Under the pieces are notes generated by a model that was not told the origin of the DNA, made no database searches, and was given only the letters and a program-made list of their open reading frames with translations. Shown here piece by piece: positions 44,483-53,410 of a stretch of DNA of 64,000 bases. The DNA lies in contig CAMCHP010000004.1 of NCBI GenBank assembly GCA_945874695.1, forward strand, positions 1 to 64,000, in the 5' to 3' direction. This DNA is from Chryseobacterium gleum. Lineage in GTDB: Bacteria > Bacteroidota > Bacteroidia > Flavobacteriales_D > Sanyastnellaceae. Position numbers and translations under genes: made by a program. Within the stretch, counting starts at the first letter, position 1. Each line of letters begins with the position of its first letter.

Positions 44483-45337
44483 ATGCCTTGGTTTCGCTTC
44501 GTTGTTCAAAGCCACATTTGGATTGCGCTGGGGGCTGCAATGCTCGCTTTACTCACTGAAATCGAGTGTTTCGAAAGGCCCAGTGTTGCACCCCTCGCGG
44601 TTGCCTTTTCAACACTTTTGGTCTACAACCTGCTGCGATGGGTCAAGCTGAAACAAGCTGAATCACAGCAAAATGACCTTCAAAAAGCCAGTTTATCGCC
44701 CAACATGCATCGCGGTTTGGTTTTGCTCGCTGCGCTCGGATTGGCATTTACCCTACCCCACCTTGCACACGCAGGCTTGCTCATACTCGCCATTGCGGCT
44801 GTACCAGCAGTTGGATATGGCCTGCGCATCCTTCCCTCATCCGTTGGATGGTCAGCACTCCGCGAACTGCCCTATGTGAAGCTGCCATTGGTGGCCTTGG
44901 TATGGACCCTCGCGACCGTGTTTTATCCGGCCGTTCAGGCCGAAAACCAAATCGAACTGCCATCGGCATTCGTGCTCATTTACGGTGTCGAACGCCTTTT
45001 CTTTGTGCTCGCCTTAACGATACCTTTTGATGTGCGCGACATGCACCTTGACAATTCGCGCCTGCGCACGCTACCAATGGTGATAGGTCCGCGAAGTTCG
45101 GGGTACGTGGCGATAGCGATCCTCCTTCTTTTGAGCGGCTTGCACCTACACTATGGTATCGGATTAACGCATGTCATATACAGCGTTGTATACGTTGCGA
45201 GTGCCTTTGCCATTTGGCCGCTCACCCGGCGCAAACTCAGCGACCTATCGCCGATGTATTACACCGGCCTGCTCGACGGCCTGTTGATTCTTTTACCGGC
45301 TTCGATACTATTGCTACGCTTGGTAGGCCACGTCTAG
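44483..45337 (+). CDS. UbiA-like prenyltransferase-family membrane protein
   Basis: About 284 residues from ATG 44483. It is very hydrophobic, with eight to nine helices, starting MPWFRFVVQSHIWIALGAAML. The overall length and the DVRDMHLD segment resemble the second Asp-rich motif of UbiA enzymes (DxxxD). A first Asp-rich motif (NDxxD) is not obvious, so catalytic competence is uncertain. The family prenylates aromatic or related acceptors. The upstream hypothetical gene ends 16 nt before. The 3' end overlaps convergent hemL by 24 nt. A hairpin repeat at 44925-44944 encodes YPAVQAE. Confidence 0.6.
   Translation: MPWFRFVVQSHIWIALGAAMLALLTEIECFERPSVAPLAVAFSTLLVYNLLRWVKLKQAESQQNDLQKASLSPNMHRGLVLLAALGLAFTLPHLAHAGLLILAIAAVPAVGYGLRILPSSVGWSALRELPYVKLPLVALVWTLATVFYPAVQAENQIELPSAFVLIYGVERLFFVLALTIPFDVRDMHLDNSRLRTLPMVIGPRSSGYVAIAILLLLSGLHLHYGIGLTHVIYSVVYVASAFAIWPLTRRKLSDLSPMYYTGLLDGLLILLPASILLLRLVGHV
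44925..44944 (+). repeat. CATC-hairpin repeat copy 11 (leader TATC)
   Basis: Leader TATC instead of CATC; stem CGGCC/GGCCG, loop GTTCA, then AA. Sense orientation, read as YPAVQAE in the UbiA-like gene. Confidence 0.72.
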
Positions 45338-46612
45338 CGCAGTTTTGAACGCTTCCGCTGCTTGTAAAAGTTGGGCATCGGTGTGGGCGGCTGAAACAAA
45401 GCCAACCTCATAGCCACTGGGACCAAGGTACACCCCACGCTCGAGCAATTCGCGGTGAAGCACGTTAAAATACTTCATGCTATCTGGGTCAATTTCAGAC
45501 GCTTTGCGAATGAACACCCGATCACTGAAGGCCAGCCAAAAAATTGAGCCCCGTGTAAACATGCGAAACGCATATCCCCGGGCTTGACTGTGGGCCATGA
45601 TTGTATCAACCAAAAGCGCGGTTTTTCGCTCAAGCTCTTCGTAAAAGCCTGGCTTAAGGCATTCGGTCAGCTGGGCAATACCTGCGGCCATGGCCACCGG
45701 ATTTCCAGACAGGGTGCCTGCTTGATAAACAGGGCCTTCGGGCGCCACATGTGCCATAATTTCACTGCTGCTTCCGTAGGCACCGACCGGCATGCCACCG
45801 CCAATAATTTTACCGAAAGCAAGTACATCCGGTTGAATGCCGTAGTAGCCCGCAGCCCCCTCAAAACCGACTCGGAATCCGCTGATGACCTCATCAAAAA
45901 GGAGAATAATACCCTCGCGCTTGGTTATCTCGCGCACAAAGCGCAAAAATTCGATGTCTTGAATGAGCAACCCGTTGTTTGCTGGAATGGGCTCTATGGC
46001 CACGCAGGCGATCTCATTTTTGTACGTTTTTACGGCAGTTTCAAGGGCTTCGCGGTCATTGAGCGGCAGCACAATGGTTTCGCGGGCATAGGCTTCGGGC
46101 ACACCCGCGCTCGACGAAGTGCCGAGCGTTGCCAATCCTGAGCCTGCATTCACGAGCAAGGCATCGACATGCCCGTGGTAGCAACCATCGAATTTGATGA
46201 TTTTACTGCGGCCGGTAACCCCACGTGCCAAGCGAATCGCACTCATCGCGGCCTCCGTTCCTGAGCTTACAAAACGAATGCGTTCAAGGTAGCGGTGATG
46301 GGTTAAAATGAGTTCAGCGAGTTCATTCTCCATGCGGGTTGGCGCACCGAACGAGGTTCCTTGGCCTACGGCGTCGATAATTTTCTGCCTAACGGCAGGA
46401 TGGTTGTGCCCTAAAATCAAAGGTCCCCATGAGCAACAGAAGTCGATGAACGCATTGCCATCGGCATCCCAAATCATTGCGCCGTCGCCTTTATCGATGA
46501 ATAGCGGGGTTCCGCCAACTGCACCGAATGCACGAACGGGACTGTTTACACCGCCGGGGAAGTAAGTTTTGGCTTTCGCGAAAAGAGTTTCTGAGGTTTT
46601 GCGTGACAACAT
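45314..46612 (-). CDS. hemL: glutamate-1-semialdehyde 2,1-aminomutase
   Basis: A 432-residue PLP enzyme that turns glutamate-1-semialdehyde into 5-aminolevulinate in tetrapyrrole synthesis. The start LFAKAKTYFPGGVNSPVRAFGAVGG is characteristic. FVSSGTEAAMSAIRLARG and LAFGKIIGGGMPVGAYG are present, the latter with the PLP-binding lysine. It has normal full length. The gene overlaps the UbiA-like gene by 24 nt in convergent orientation, and is divergent from kynureninase with a 134-nt gap. A hairpin repeat in frame encodes HPAVRQK near the N-terminus. Confidence 0.95.
   Translation of the reverse strand: MLSRKTSETLFAKAKTYFPGGVNSPVRAFGAVGGTPLFIDKGDGAMIWDADGNAFIDFCCSWGPLILGHNHPAVRQKIIDAVGQGTSFGAPTRMENELAELILTHHRYLERIRFVSSGTEAAMSAIRLARGVTGRSKIIKFDGCYHGHVDALLVNAGSGLATLGTSSSAGVPEAYARETIVLPLNDREALETAVKTYKNEIACVAIEPIPANNGLLIQDIEFLRFVREITKREGIILLFDEVISGFRVGFEGAAGYYGIQPDVLAFGKIIGGGMPVGAYGSSSEIMAHVAPEGPVYQAGTLSGNPVAMAAGIAQLTECLKPGFYEELERKTALLVDTIMAHSQARGYAFRMFTRGSIFWLAFSDRVFIRKASEIDPDSMKYFNVLHRELLERGVYLGPSGYEVGFVSAAHTDAQLLQAAEAFKTALDVAYQA
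46382..46402 (-). repeat. CATC-hairpin repeat copy 12
   Basis: Leader CATC, stem CTGCC/GGCAG, loop GTTA, then AAA. Sense orientation in hemL, read as HPAVRQK. HPAV is natural in this enzyme family, so the repeat may have arisen on top of the existing sequence. Confidence 0.75.
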
Positions 46613-46746
46613 GAGATCTACGAGCTTTTGAGCAATAATCGATGAGCAAATGAATTGAGGGTGTTTGAGAAATCAAACGATCACATGGGCAAGTTGTTCT
46701 TTAGAGCCATGAAAATTACCGAACTTCGTCGGCGAACTGCAAAGTT

Positions 46747-48048
46747 ATGACAAAAGCAACGGAAGCAATGACCTTTGAAAATACTGCCGCTTACGCACAT
46801 GCGCAAGACGCGCTTGACCCGCTGCGCGGTTATCGCGCATCGTTTCACTTTCCGGTGATTAATGGCAAAGAAGTTTTATACTTTACGGGCAACTCATTGG
46901 GGCTGCAGCCTAAAGCAGCGCGCGAAGCCTTATTGACTGAACTCGACGATTGGGCTACGTGGGGGGTAGAAGGGCACTTTCACGCGCGCAATCCGTGGTA
47001 CAGCTACCACGAGCGATTTACCGAAGATGCCGCACGCATTGTTGGCGCCTTACCCAAAGAGGTTGTGATGATGAACGCCTTAACGGTGAATTTGCACCTG
47101 TTGATGGTCTCGTTTTTTCGTCCTGATAAAACCACGGGCCGCACGAAGATCTTGTGTGAATCGAAAGCATTCCCGAGTGACCAGTACGCCATTGAATCGC
47201 AGCTTCGCTTTCACGGCTTAAATCCTGCAGCGCACATGATCGAGGTGGCTCCGCGCGCGGGCGAGCACACCTTGCGTCATGAAGACATCATTTCTCAAAT
47301 TGAAGCCCACGGTTCAGAGCTCGCTTTGGTGATGTTGGGCGGTGTGAATTACTACACCGGCCAAGTGTTGAAAATGGAAGCCATCACCCGAGCTGGCCAC
47401 GCGGTTGGCGCAGTTGTAGGATTTGACCTCGCCCATGCGGCGGGCAACGTGGTTTTAAATTTGCACGATTGGGATGTAGATTTCGCATGCTGGTGCACCT
47501 ATAAGTATTTAAATAGCGGCCCGGGATCGGTTGCAGGAGCCTATGTGCATGAACGGCATGCCAAATCACCTGAACTACCGCGTTTTGCGGGTTGGTGGGG
47601 CTACGACAAATCAACCCGGTTTGCGATGCAACCCGGTTTCCATCCAATTGAGGGCGCTGAGGGCTGGCAAATGAGCAATGCGCCGGTGATGAACATGGCT
47701 GCGCACCGCGCTTCACTTGATATTTTCTCGTCAGCGGGAATGGCGGCCATCCGCTCGAAGAGCGAAAAACTTACCGCTTACCTCGAGTTCATACTCGATG
47801 AAATTTCGGCCCAATTTGCAGATACTGATTTTGAAGTCATCACCCCGAAAGCTGCAGATGAGCGTGGAAGCCAACTTTCGATTTTGGTTCATGGTCGCGG
47901 TAAACGCTTGTTTGATGCATTGACCTCGGCAGGCGTTGTAGTTGATTGGCGCGAACCGAATGTAATTCGCATGGCTCCTGCCCCCTTGTACAATTCCTTT
48001 GCAGACGTGCATCGTTTTGGCGAAATTTTGCAGCAGTGTTTGCGTTAA
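46747..48048 (+). CDS. kynU: kynureninase
   Basis: A 433-residue PLP enzyme that cleaves kynurenine or 3-hydroxykynurenine to (3-hydroxy)anthranilate and alanine. The start ATG 46747 has an alternative at 46768. Landmarks include YFTGNSLGLQPKAAREALLTELDDWA, FDLAHAAGNVVLNLHDWDVDFACWCTYKYLNSGPGSVAGAYVHERH (PLP lysine in YKYLNSGPG) and FAGWWGYDKSTRFAMQPGF, all diagnostic of kynureninase. Its product, 3-hydroxyanthranilate, is the substrate of the dioxygenase at 28655. It lies 16 nt upstream of the TrkA-like gene. Confidence 0.95.
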   Translation: MTKATEAMTFENTAAYAHAQDALDPLRGYRASFHFPVINGKEVLYFTGNSLGLQPKAAREALLTELDDWATWGVEGHFHARNPWYSYHERFTEDAARIVGALPKEVVMMNALTVNLHLLMVSFFRPDKTTGRTKILCESKAFPSDQYAIESQLRFHGLNPAAHMIEVAPRAGEHTLRHEDIISQIEAHGSELALVMLGGVNYYTGQVLKMEAITRAGHAVGAVVGFDLAHAAGNVVLNLHDWDVDFACWCTYKYLNSGPGSVAGAYVHERHAKSPELPRFAGWWGYDKSTRFAMQPGFHPIEGAEGWQMSNAPVMNMAAHRASLDIFSSAGMAAIRSKSEKLTAYLEFILDEISAQFADTDFEVITPKAADERGSQLSILVHGRGKRLFDALTSAGVVVDWREPNVIRMAPAPLYNSFADVHRFGEILQQCLR

Positions 48049-48064
48049 ATAGTACCTTTCGACC

Positions 48065-48760
48065 ATGCCAACACAACGATTTGCCGTAATTGGGGTAGGG
48101 CGCTACGGCGCCGAAATCGCCCGAAAATTATCATCAAAAGGGTCAGAGGTTTACGCCTTTGACAGCAATCCTGACCGCATTGAGTTCTTCAAAGACGATG
48201 TGGCCTTAGCGGTTACGCTCGACACCACCGACCGTAAAGCATTGCTTTCGCAGCGCGTCAATGAAATGAACGCAGCCATTGTCGCCATTGGTGAAAACTT
48301 CGAAGCAACGATTTTGACCGTGATGAACCTGATTGATTTGGAGGTTCCTCGGATTATCGTTCGGGCGAGTGGTGAAAACCAGAAACGCATTTTACGTGCA
48401 CTTGGCATTCAAGAAATTCTGGCGCCTGAAGAGGAGTTCGCGACTTTGGTTGCCGAGCAACTCATCAACCCCAACATCACGGCATTCTTGCAGCTGCCCG
48501 ATAACTATGAGGTGGCCGAAGTGAAAGCTCCAAGGGGTATCGCCAACCGCACCGTTGAAGACCTTGATTTGGTTGATCGTTACAACCTTACGCTCATCAC
48601 CATTAAACGGTGTTATGAGGAAGAGCTTGACGGCAAAGTGGTGCGCACAGAGCACATTTTAGGCGTTCCTAAAGCAGAGATGGTGGTTTATGACACCGAT
48701 ACGTTGGTTGTTTTCGGCACCTTGGGCAATGTGAAACGCTTCCTAGAAATCAACGAATAA
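48065..48760 (+). CDS. TrkA/KtrA-family potassium uptake regulatory protein
   Basis: A 231-residue protein with an N-terminal RCK/TrkA_N Rossmann domain: FAVIGVGRYGAEIARKL has the GxGxxG motif at residues 10-15, followed by VYAFDSNPDRIEFF. A C-terminal TrkA_C domain spans roughly 145-225. Such proteins gate or regulate Ktr/Trk K+ channels in response to nucleotide. No KtrB/TrkH membrane subunit is beside it in the window: the next gene is on the opposite strand and overlaps it by 11 nt. Function as a potassium regulator is therefore inferred from family only. Confidence 0.87.
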   Translation: MPTQRFAVIGVGRYGAEIARKLSSKGSEVYAFDSNPDRIEFFKDDVALAVTLDTTDRKALLSQRVNEMNAAIVAIGENFEATILTVMNLIDLEVPRIIVRASGENQKRILRALGIQEILAPEEEFATLVAEQLINPNITAFLQLPDNYEVAEVKAPRGIANRTVEDLDLVDRYNLTLITIKRCYEEELDGKVVRTEHILGVPKAEMVVYDTDTLVVFGTLGNVKRFLEINE

Positions 48761-51700
48761 CTGTCACAAAGCCCGTTACCTCTTGCCATGCTGAAACCTC
48801 ATCGGTAACCTCATCGCGGTAGGTGAAACGTACCACGTAGACATAGTTTTCTGCTTCTACGTAGTGTTGACGGTTTTTGTAGCTGCCGTTCCAAGGTTCG
48901 TTGATATCGGTTGTATCCCAAATCTTTTCGCCCCAGCGATTCCAGATACTCATTTCGAAATCTTCAATACTCAAGCCGACAACGCGGAACACGTCGTTGA
49001 TTCCATCTTGATCAGGCGTAAACGCATTGGGGATGTAGAGCGTGTAACCCGGACATAGCTCAACCGCATAGTAATTGAATGTGAGCGCACAACCAAAAGC
49101 CGTTGTGATGGTCACATTGTACATCCCTTCGCTGTTGATGGTGCGTAGCTGACTCGTGCTGCCATCGTCCCAGAGGTAAGTACTACCCGGATTCAACGCG
49201 TTGAGAACGGCTTCGTATGGCGGCATTTCAAAGCAATACGCAGTGTCGGCAAACATAGGGTTGGCAGGCAATAAGTTGAACACCACGGTGGCGTCATCAG
49301 CAATAAAGCAGTAGCCATTGTCGACCGTCAATGTGTAAATGCCCGATTGTGTAACAGTAATTTCTGGGGTAGTTTCACCGGTTGACCACACGTGATTCAG
49401 ATCAGGCTGACCGCTCGACATGGTGAAAGATTCACCCATGCACAAGGCGGCATCAGGGCCAATATCCAAAATGGGGTAAGCCACCATGGTCACTTCAGTT
49501 TCATCCGTTGTAACACAGCCAAATTCACTGGCGACATCCACTTGGTAAACACCTGATGTATTCACCTGAATGGTAGGTGCCTGCTGGCCTGTTGACCATT
49601 CGAAGGTTACACCGTTACCCGCAGGGTCGAGTGTAACCACCTCATCTTCGCACACCGTCACAACTTCAGGCAAATTTGTAGTCGGCAGCGGCTGAAAGAC
49701 CAATTCAATTTCATCGCTTTGCGAGCATCCCGCGGCATTGGTAACCGTCACAGCATAGGTACCTGAACTTACGACCGTGATTTGAGGCGCGCTTGAACCG
49801 GTGCTCCATGCATAACTTGCGCCCACAGTGTTTGGCGTTAAGGTGTACACATCGCCGACGCACAATCCAGGGTCATTGCCCAAATCAGGTTCGGGAATGG
49901 GCAAAAAATCAACGGTCATCGCATCGGTTACTACGCAACCTTCGGGGCTGGTAATTTCAACGGTATAGATACCACTTTGTGTCACTTCAATGCTTGGGGT
50001 TGTTTCGCCCGTGTTCCAGCCGTGCAACGACCCGTTATCAAAGCCCGCATCAATCAATACAGTTTCACCTTCACAAACGACCACATTGGGTCCAAGTTCA
50101 AATCCTTCAAAAATCTGAGTGATCTGTATTTCGTCTGCGGCCGTGCAACCTGCGGCCGTTGAAGCCGACACAGTGAACGTATAAGTTCCTGGAATTGAAA
50201 TCGACGGACTCTGCACAGCACCGCTTGAAAGCACCGAGGCGTTCGTCCAACTCCATATGAGTGGTTCATTGCTGTCTGTGGTCACATTCAACACATGTCC
50301 TTGCGTTACACACAAATCGAGGTCTTCACCAGCGTCCACAGAAAAGGCTTGCGACACCTCAATGTCGAATGAATCATCAAGCACACACCCTGTGAGTAAG
50401 TCGGTAACGGTAATTGTATATGTAACCGACGCAGCCGGCGTGGCTGCAGTCGTTGCGGCGTTCGCATCAACCAAATCGGCACTGGGAGCCCATTCAATGC
50501 TCACCGGTGAATCGCTATCAATGAGTGCTTCGAGCACAATTTCTTGACCAACGCAAATGAGCGTCTCAGAAACGGATGCTTGCAAATTATTCAGATCGCT
50601 TACTACAACTTCAACCTCACCTTGGACCGCACAGCCATTGGTTGAGGTCACCGTTACGGCATAGGTTGTGGTCAACGTTGGGTTGGCAATGGGGTTGGCA
50701 ACATTCGCGTTGCTGAGGTTCGCGCCAATCCAGCTGTAGGTGTATGTATCAATAAAATCGGGAATTGCTTCGAGCGCAATCCCTGACGGGCCGCACACCA
50801 CAGTATCTGGCGTCAAGGCCAAATTTATTTCAGGGGTAACCGTAACGAAAACCGAGTCGCTGTAGGCACAACCTGTTTGCAAATCGGTAAAAATTGCATA
50901 GAACATGGTGTCTTCGGTGGGCGTAGCAGTTGGGTTTTGCGACGTTGGGTCATCAAGCACATTCGAAGGTGACCATTCAAAGGCAATTGCTTCGGTATTC
51001 AATGCACCGATTTGAATGTTATCGAGCGCCCAATTGTCTTGATTGTTGCCCGAATTCGCCAACTGCCTCCATCGGAAATGGGTTGCCGCTGTTTGAGCCG
51101 CAGGTGGCACGTTTACGCTGATATTCGTGAAGTCAGGGTAGGCTGCTTCGTTAAAGGTTTGAAGCAATGTCCAAGGACCGAGCGGACCAGCCGTGGAGTA
51201 TTCAAGCACTACATCTTCACCGGGATCAGCATTATCACATGGCGCAACGTCAGCACCAATCTTCAAGGCAAAGAAAATGCTCCCGCCGTTGATGAGGTTG
51301 ATGGCATTGGTTGTAGCTGAGCGTCCGCCAATCCCATTGAAGTAGAGCGCATTGGCATTCACGGCACCACAATCTATTGATTGACTTCCGTTGGTGATAT
51401 TCGCCCACAAGCCCCAAGAAATACCGGGGTCGAAGTCGTCTTCGAATACAACGGCTTCAATATCAAGGCTCAAGTCGATCGTTTCACCGAAACAAATGCC
51501 TGGCGCAGGGGCCGTAATTTCAAAGGCAGTCACATTGCCACCGCTCACCTCGATTGGTTCAGCTACACCTGTTCCGCTGCTGCAGCCTGTTAATGTAGAA
51601 ACCAAAACCGAATAGGTTGTGGTTGACATCGGCGTTGCGATCGGATTGGCAATGTTGGGGTTATCGAGACCTGCTGCTGGTGTCCACGTGTAAACATAGG

Positions 51701-53345
51701 CACCACTTGCAGGGTTTGGAATGGCATTGAGTTGCACGCTTTGAAACTGGCAAATTTCAGTGGCCGATTGGGTTACGGTCACATCTATTGGGTCAGGGTT
51801 TTCGACGCTGAATAATGACTCAATCACGCATCCGCTCAAGAACTGATCACCTACACCTACGTAAATATCAGTTGCATAAGGAGGTTCTAAAATAAATGGA
51901 TTTCCGTAACCGAGAATCTCGTCAGGGTTTGATTGTGCATACCAATACACATTGGTCAAACCGCCTTCAACAGCCATGGTAACCGCGTTATTCGTGCAAA
52001 AGGCCTCTTCAACCTCAATCGGAGGAGCGGGTGTAAACGAACCCACCGAGTAGGCATAACTTTCAGCACTACCGGTGCCGTAAACATAGGCTGTGAAACC
52101 ATTTGGGGCTTGCAAGGTATGGCTGCCCGGCGCAATGGTAATATGCGCATAAGAAAATTCTGAACAGGTGCCAATGTTGGTAAAACTCGCGGCAGGAACG
52201 AGTGCACCATCAAGGCTCACCGTAGCAATATCTGCTGCATCAACAATTACGGTTAATCGATGGTTCGTGATTACATTCGAGGTCACCGTTGAAAAGGTAA
52301 TGTCGCCAATTTTTTGATCTGCAGAGTTCAGAATCATCATGGCCGGATCACCACTATTCGCGCACGAAACACCTTCCATATATTGCACTACACACACCCC
52401 TTTGTCAGCAGACACACAACGCACATTGGTAACACTGTTGTACTCTTGAAACTGACCTGCATTCAAAATAAATGGCGCACCACCATTCACCGTCACAGCC
52501 GTATTGTCTTCTTGTGCAAGGATTCTAAACGTGTACTGGGTCGTTGAATTGAAGGGCACAACAACATATTCAGTTCCCCAAGTATTTGAAGGGAAATTTT
52601 GTTCAAAAATGTGATCGCACGCGGTACATGCATACGGCACACGTGCGCAAACAGTGCCCGAGAACACGGCAAAAGGCCTGCAATCACCACTGGCTTCGGT
52701 TCCGCGAACCACGGTGCCCGTAATATCTAGCGATTCATCAGCTGACTTGACTTGGTACGAATCGCCCCGGTCGAGCTGAACTGTGAAAGGTACCCCTGCA
52801 GGATTGCCACCCAAGGTAGTAACTGTCGGAATGATCTCAACTTCAGTCCCGTCTTCGGTTGCTACGATAAGTAACTCCGTACCATTGTTGACACTGCTTT
52901 GCACACTCCGATATGAAACCACGCGGTACTCGGTTCCCAACGATTGAATCGGCAAAACTTTGGTGCCGTCAGCCGTGTACGCCTGAAAATTGATTGCAAA
53001 AACGGCAACCGTATCCTGAGTTTCAATATATACCCCTTTCGATTCAACCACCTCGCTGGTGAAGTGTTCAGCAATACCATTGGGGATGGTAACCGTCGTC
53101 GTTTGATTCGCTGTAATGGTAAAATTCTGACTCCAACCTTGACCAGGGACTTCAACGGTTCCCGTAGTATTTTGATCAGAAGTAATGAACAAGTTCAATT
53201 GCTCATTCTCTGAAGGAATGCTCTCCCAATTCTGCATAAAACCAACCCAAAACTCTTTGCCTTTGGTCGGAATTGCACCCTGCCCGAATGCCATGGCTGG
53301 CAGCAGAATCGAGCAACATAACACAGCAATTAAGTGGAACTTCAT
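48750..53345 (-). CDS. giant secreted protein: IgGFc-binding-like N-terminus, PKD/Ig-like repeats, T9SS type B (gliding motility-associated) C-terminal domain
   Basis: A 1531-residue protein with signal peptide MKFHLIAVLCCSILLPAMAFGQ. Residues about 25-450 resemble the IgGFc-binding N-terminal domain (GKEFWVGFMQN; FSGTVCARVPYACTACDHIFEQNFP). The rest is a chain of PKD/Ig-like beta modules with patterns such as WSTGETTPEITVTQSGIYT repeated about six times. The C-terminus (PNAFTPDQDGINDVFRVVGLS to VTGFVTVIR) is the type B T9SS sorting domain also called gliding motility-associated. It is probably a large surface adhesin or matrix protein. Its end overlaps the convergent TrkA gene by 11 nt. Confidence 0.88.
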   Translation of the reverse strand: MKFHLIAVLCCSILLPAMAFGQGAIPTKGKEFWVGFMQNWESIPSENEQLNLFITSDQNTTGTVEVPGQGWSQNFTITANQTTTVTIPNGIAEHFTSEVVESKGVYIETQDTVAVFAINFQAYTADGTKVLPIQSLGTEYRVVSYRSVQSSVNNGTELLIVATEDGTEVEIIPTVTTLGGNPAGVPFTVQLDRGDSYQVKSADESLDITGTVVRGTEASGDCRPFAVFSGTVCARVPYACTACDHIFEQNFPSNTWGTEYVVVPFNSTTQYTFRILAQEDNTAVTVNGGAPFILNAGQFQEYNSVTNVRCVSADKGVCVVQYMEGVSCANSGDPAMMILNSADQKIGDITFSTVTSNVITNHRLTVIVDAADIATVSLDGALVPAASFTNIGTCSEFSYAHITIAPGSHTLQAPNGFTAYVYGTGSAESYAYSVGSFTPAPPIEVEEAFCTNNAVTMAVEGGLTNVYWYAQSNPDEILGYGNPFILEPPYATDIYVGVGDQFLSGCVIESLFSVENPDPIDVTVTQSATEICQFQSVQLNAIPNPASGAYVYTWTPAAGLDNPNIANPIATPMSTTTYSVLVSTLTGCSSGTGVAEPIEVSGGNVTAFEITAPAPGICFGETIDLSLDIEAVVFEDDFDPGISWGLWANITNGSQSIDCGAVNANALYFNGIGGRSATTNAINLINGGSIFFALKIGADVAPCDNADPGEDVVLEYSTAGPLGPWTLLQTFNEAAYPDFTNISVNVPPAAQTAATHFRWRQLANSGNNQDNWALDNIQIGALNTEAIAFEWSPSNVLDDPTSQNPTATPTEDTMFYAIFTDLQTGCAYSDSVFVTVTPEINLALTPDTVVCGPSGIALEAIPDFIDTYTYSWIGANLSNANVANPIANPTLTTTYAVTVTSTNGCAVQGEVEVVVSDLNNLQASVSETLICVGQEIVLEALIDSDSPVSIEWAPSADLVDANAATTAATPAASVTYTITVTDLLTGCVLDDSFDIEVSQAFSVDAGEDLDLCVTQGHVLNVTTDSNEPLIWSWTNASVLSSGAVQSPSISIPGTYTFTVSASTAAGCTAADEIQITQIFEGFELGPNVVVCEGETVLIDAGFDNGSLHGWNTGETTPSIEVTQSGIYTVEITSPEGCVVTDAMTVDFLPIPEPDLGNDPGLCVGDVYTLTPNTVGASYAWSTGSSAPQITVVSSGTYAVTVTNAAGCSQSDEIELVFQPLPTTNLPEVVTVCEDEVVTLDPAGNGVTFEWSTGQQAPTIQVNTSGVYQVDVASEFGCVTTDETEVTMVAYPILDIGPDAALCMGESFTMSSGQPDLNHVWSTGETTPEITVTQSGIYTLTVDNGYCFIADDATVVFNLLPANPMFADTAYCFEMPPYEAVLNALNPGSTYLWDDGSTSQLRTINSEGMYNVTITTAFGCALTFNYYAVELCPGYTLYIPNAFTPDQDGINDVFRVVGLSIEDFEMSIWNRWGEKIWDTTDINEPWNGSYKNRQHYVEAENYVYVVRFTYRDEVTDEVSAWQEVTGFVTVIR

Positions 53346-53410
53346 TTGATATTGTAATTGGTCGGTCTAGTTATTGACCGTCTAATATACACATTGGTTG
53401 CTTTACTACC

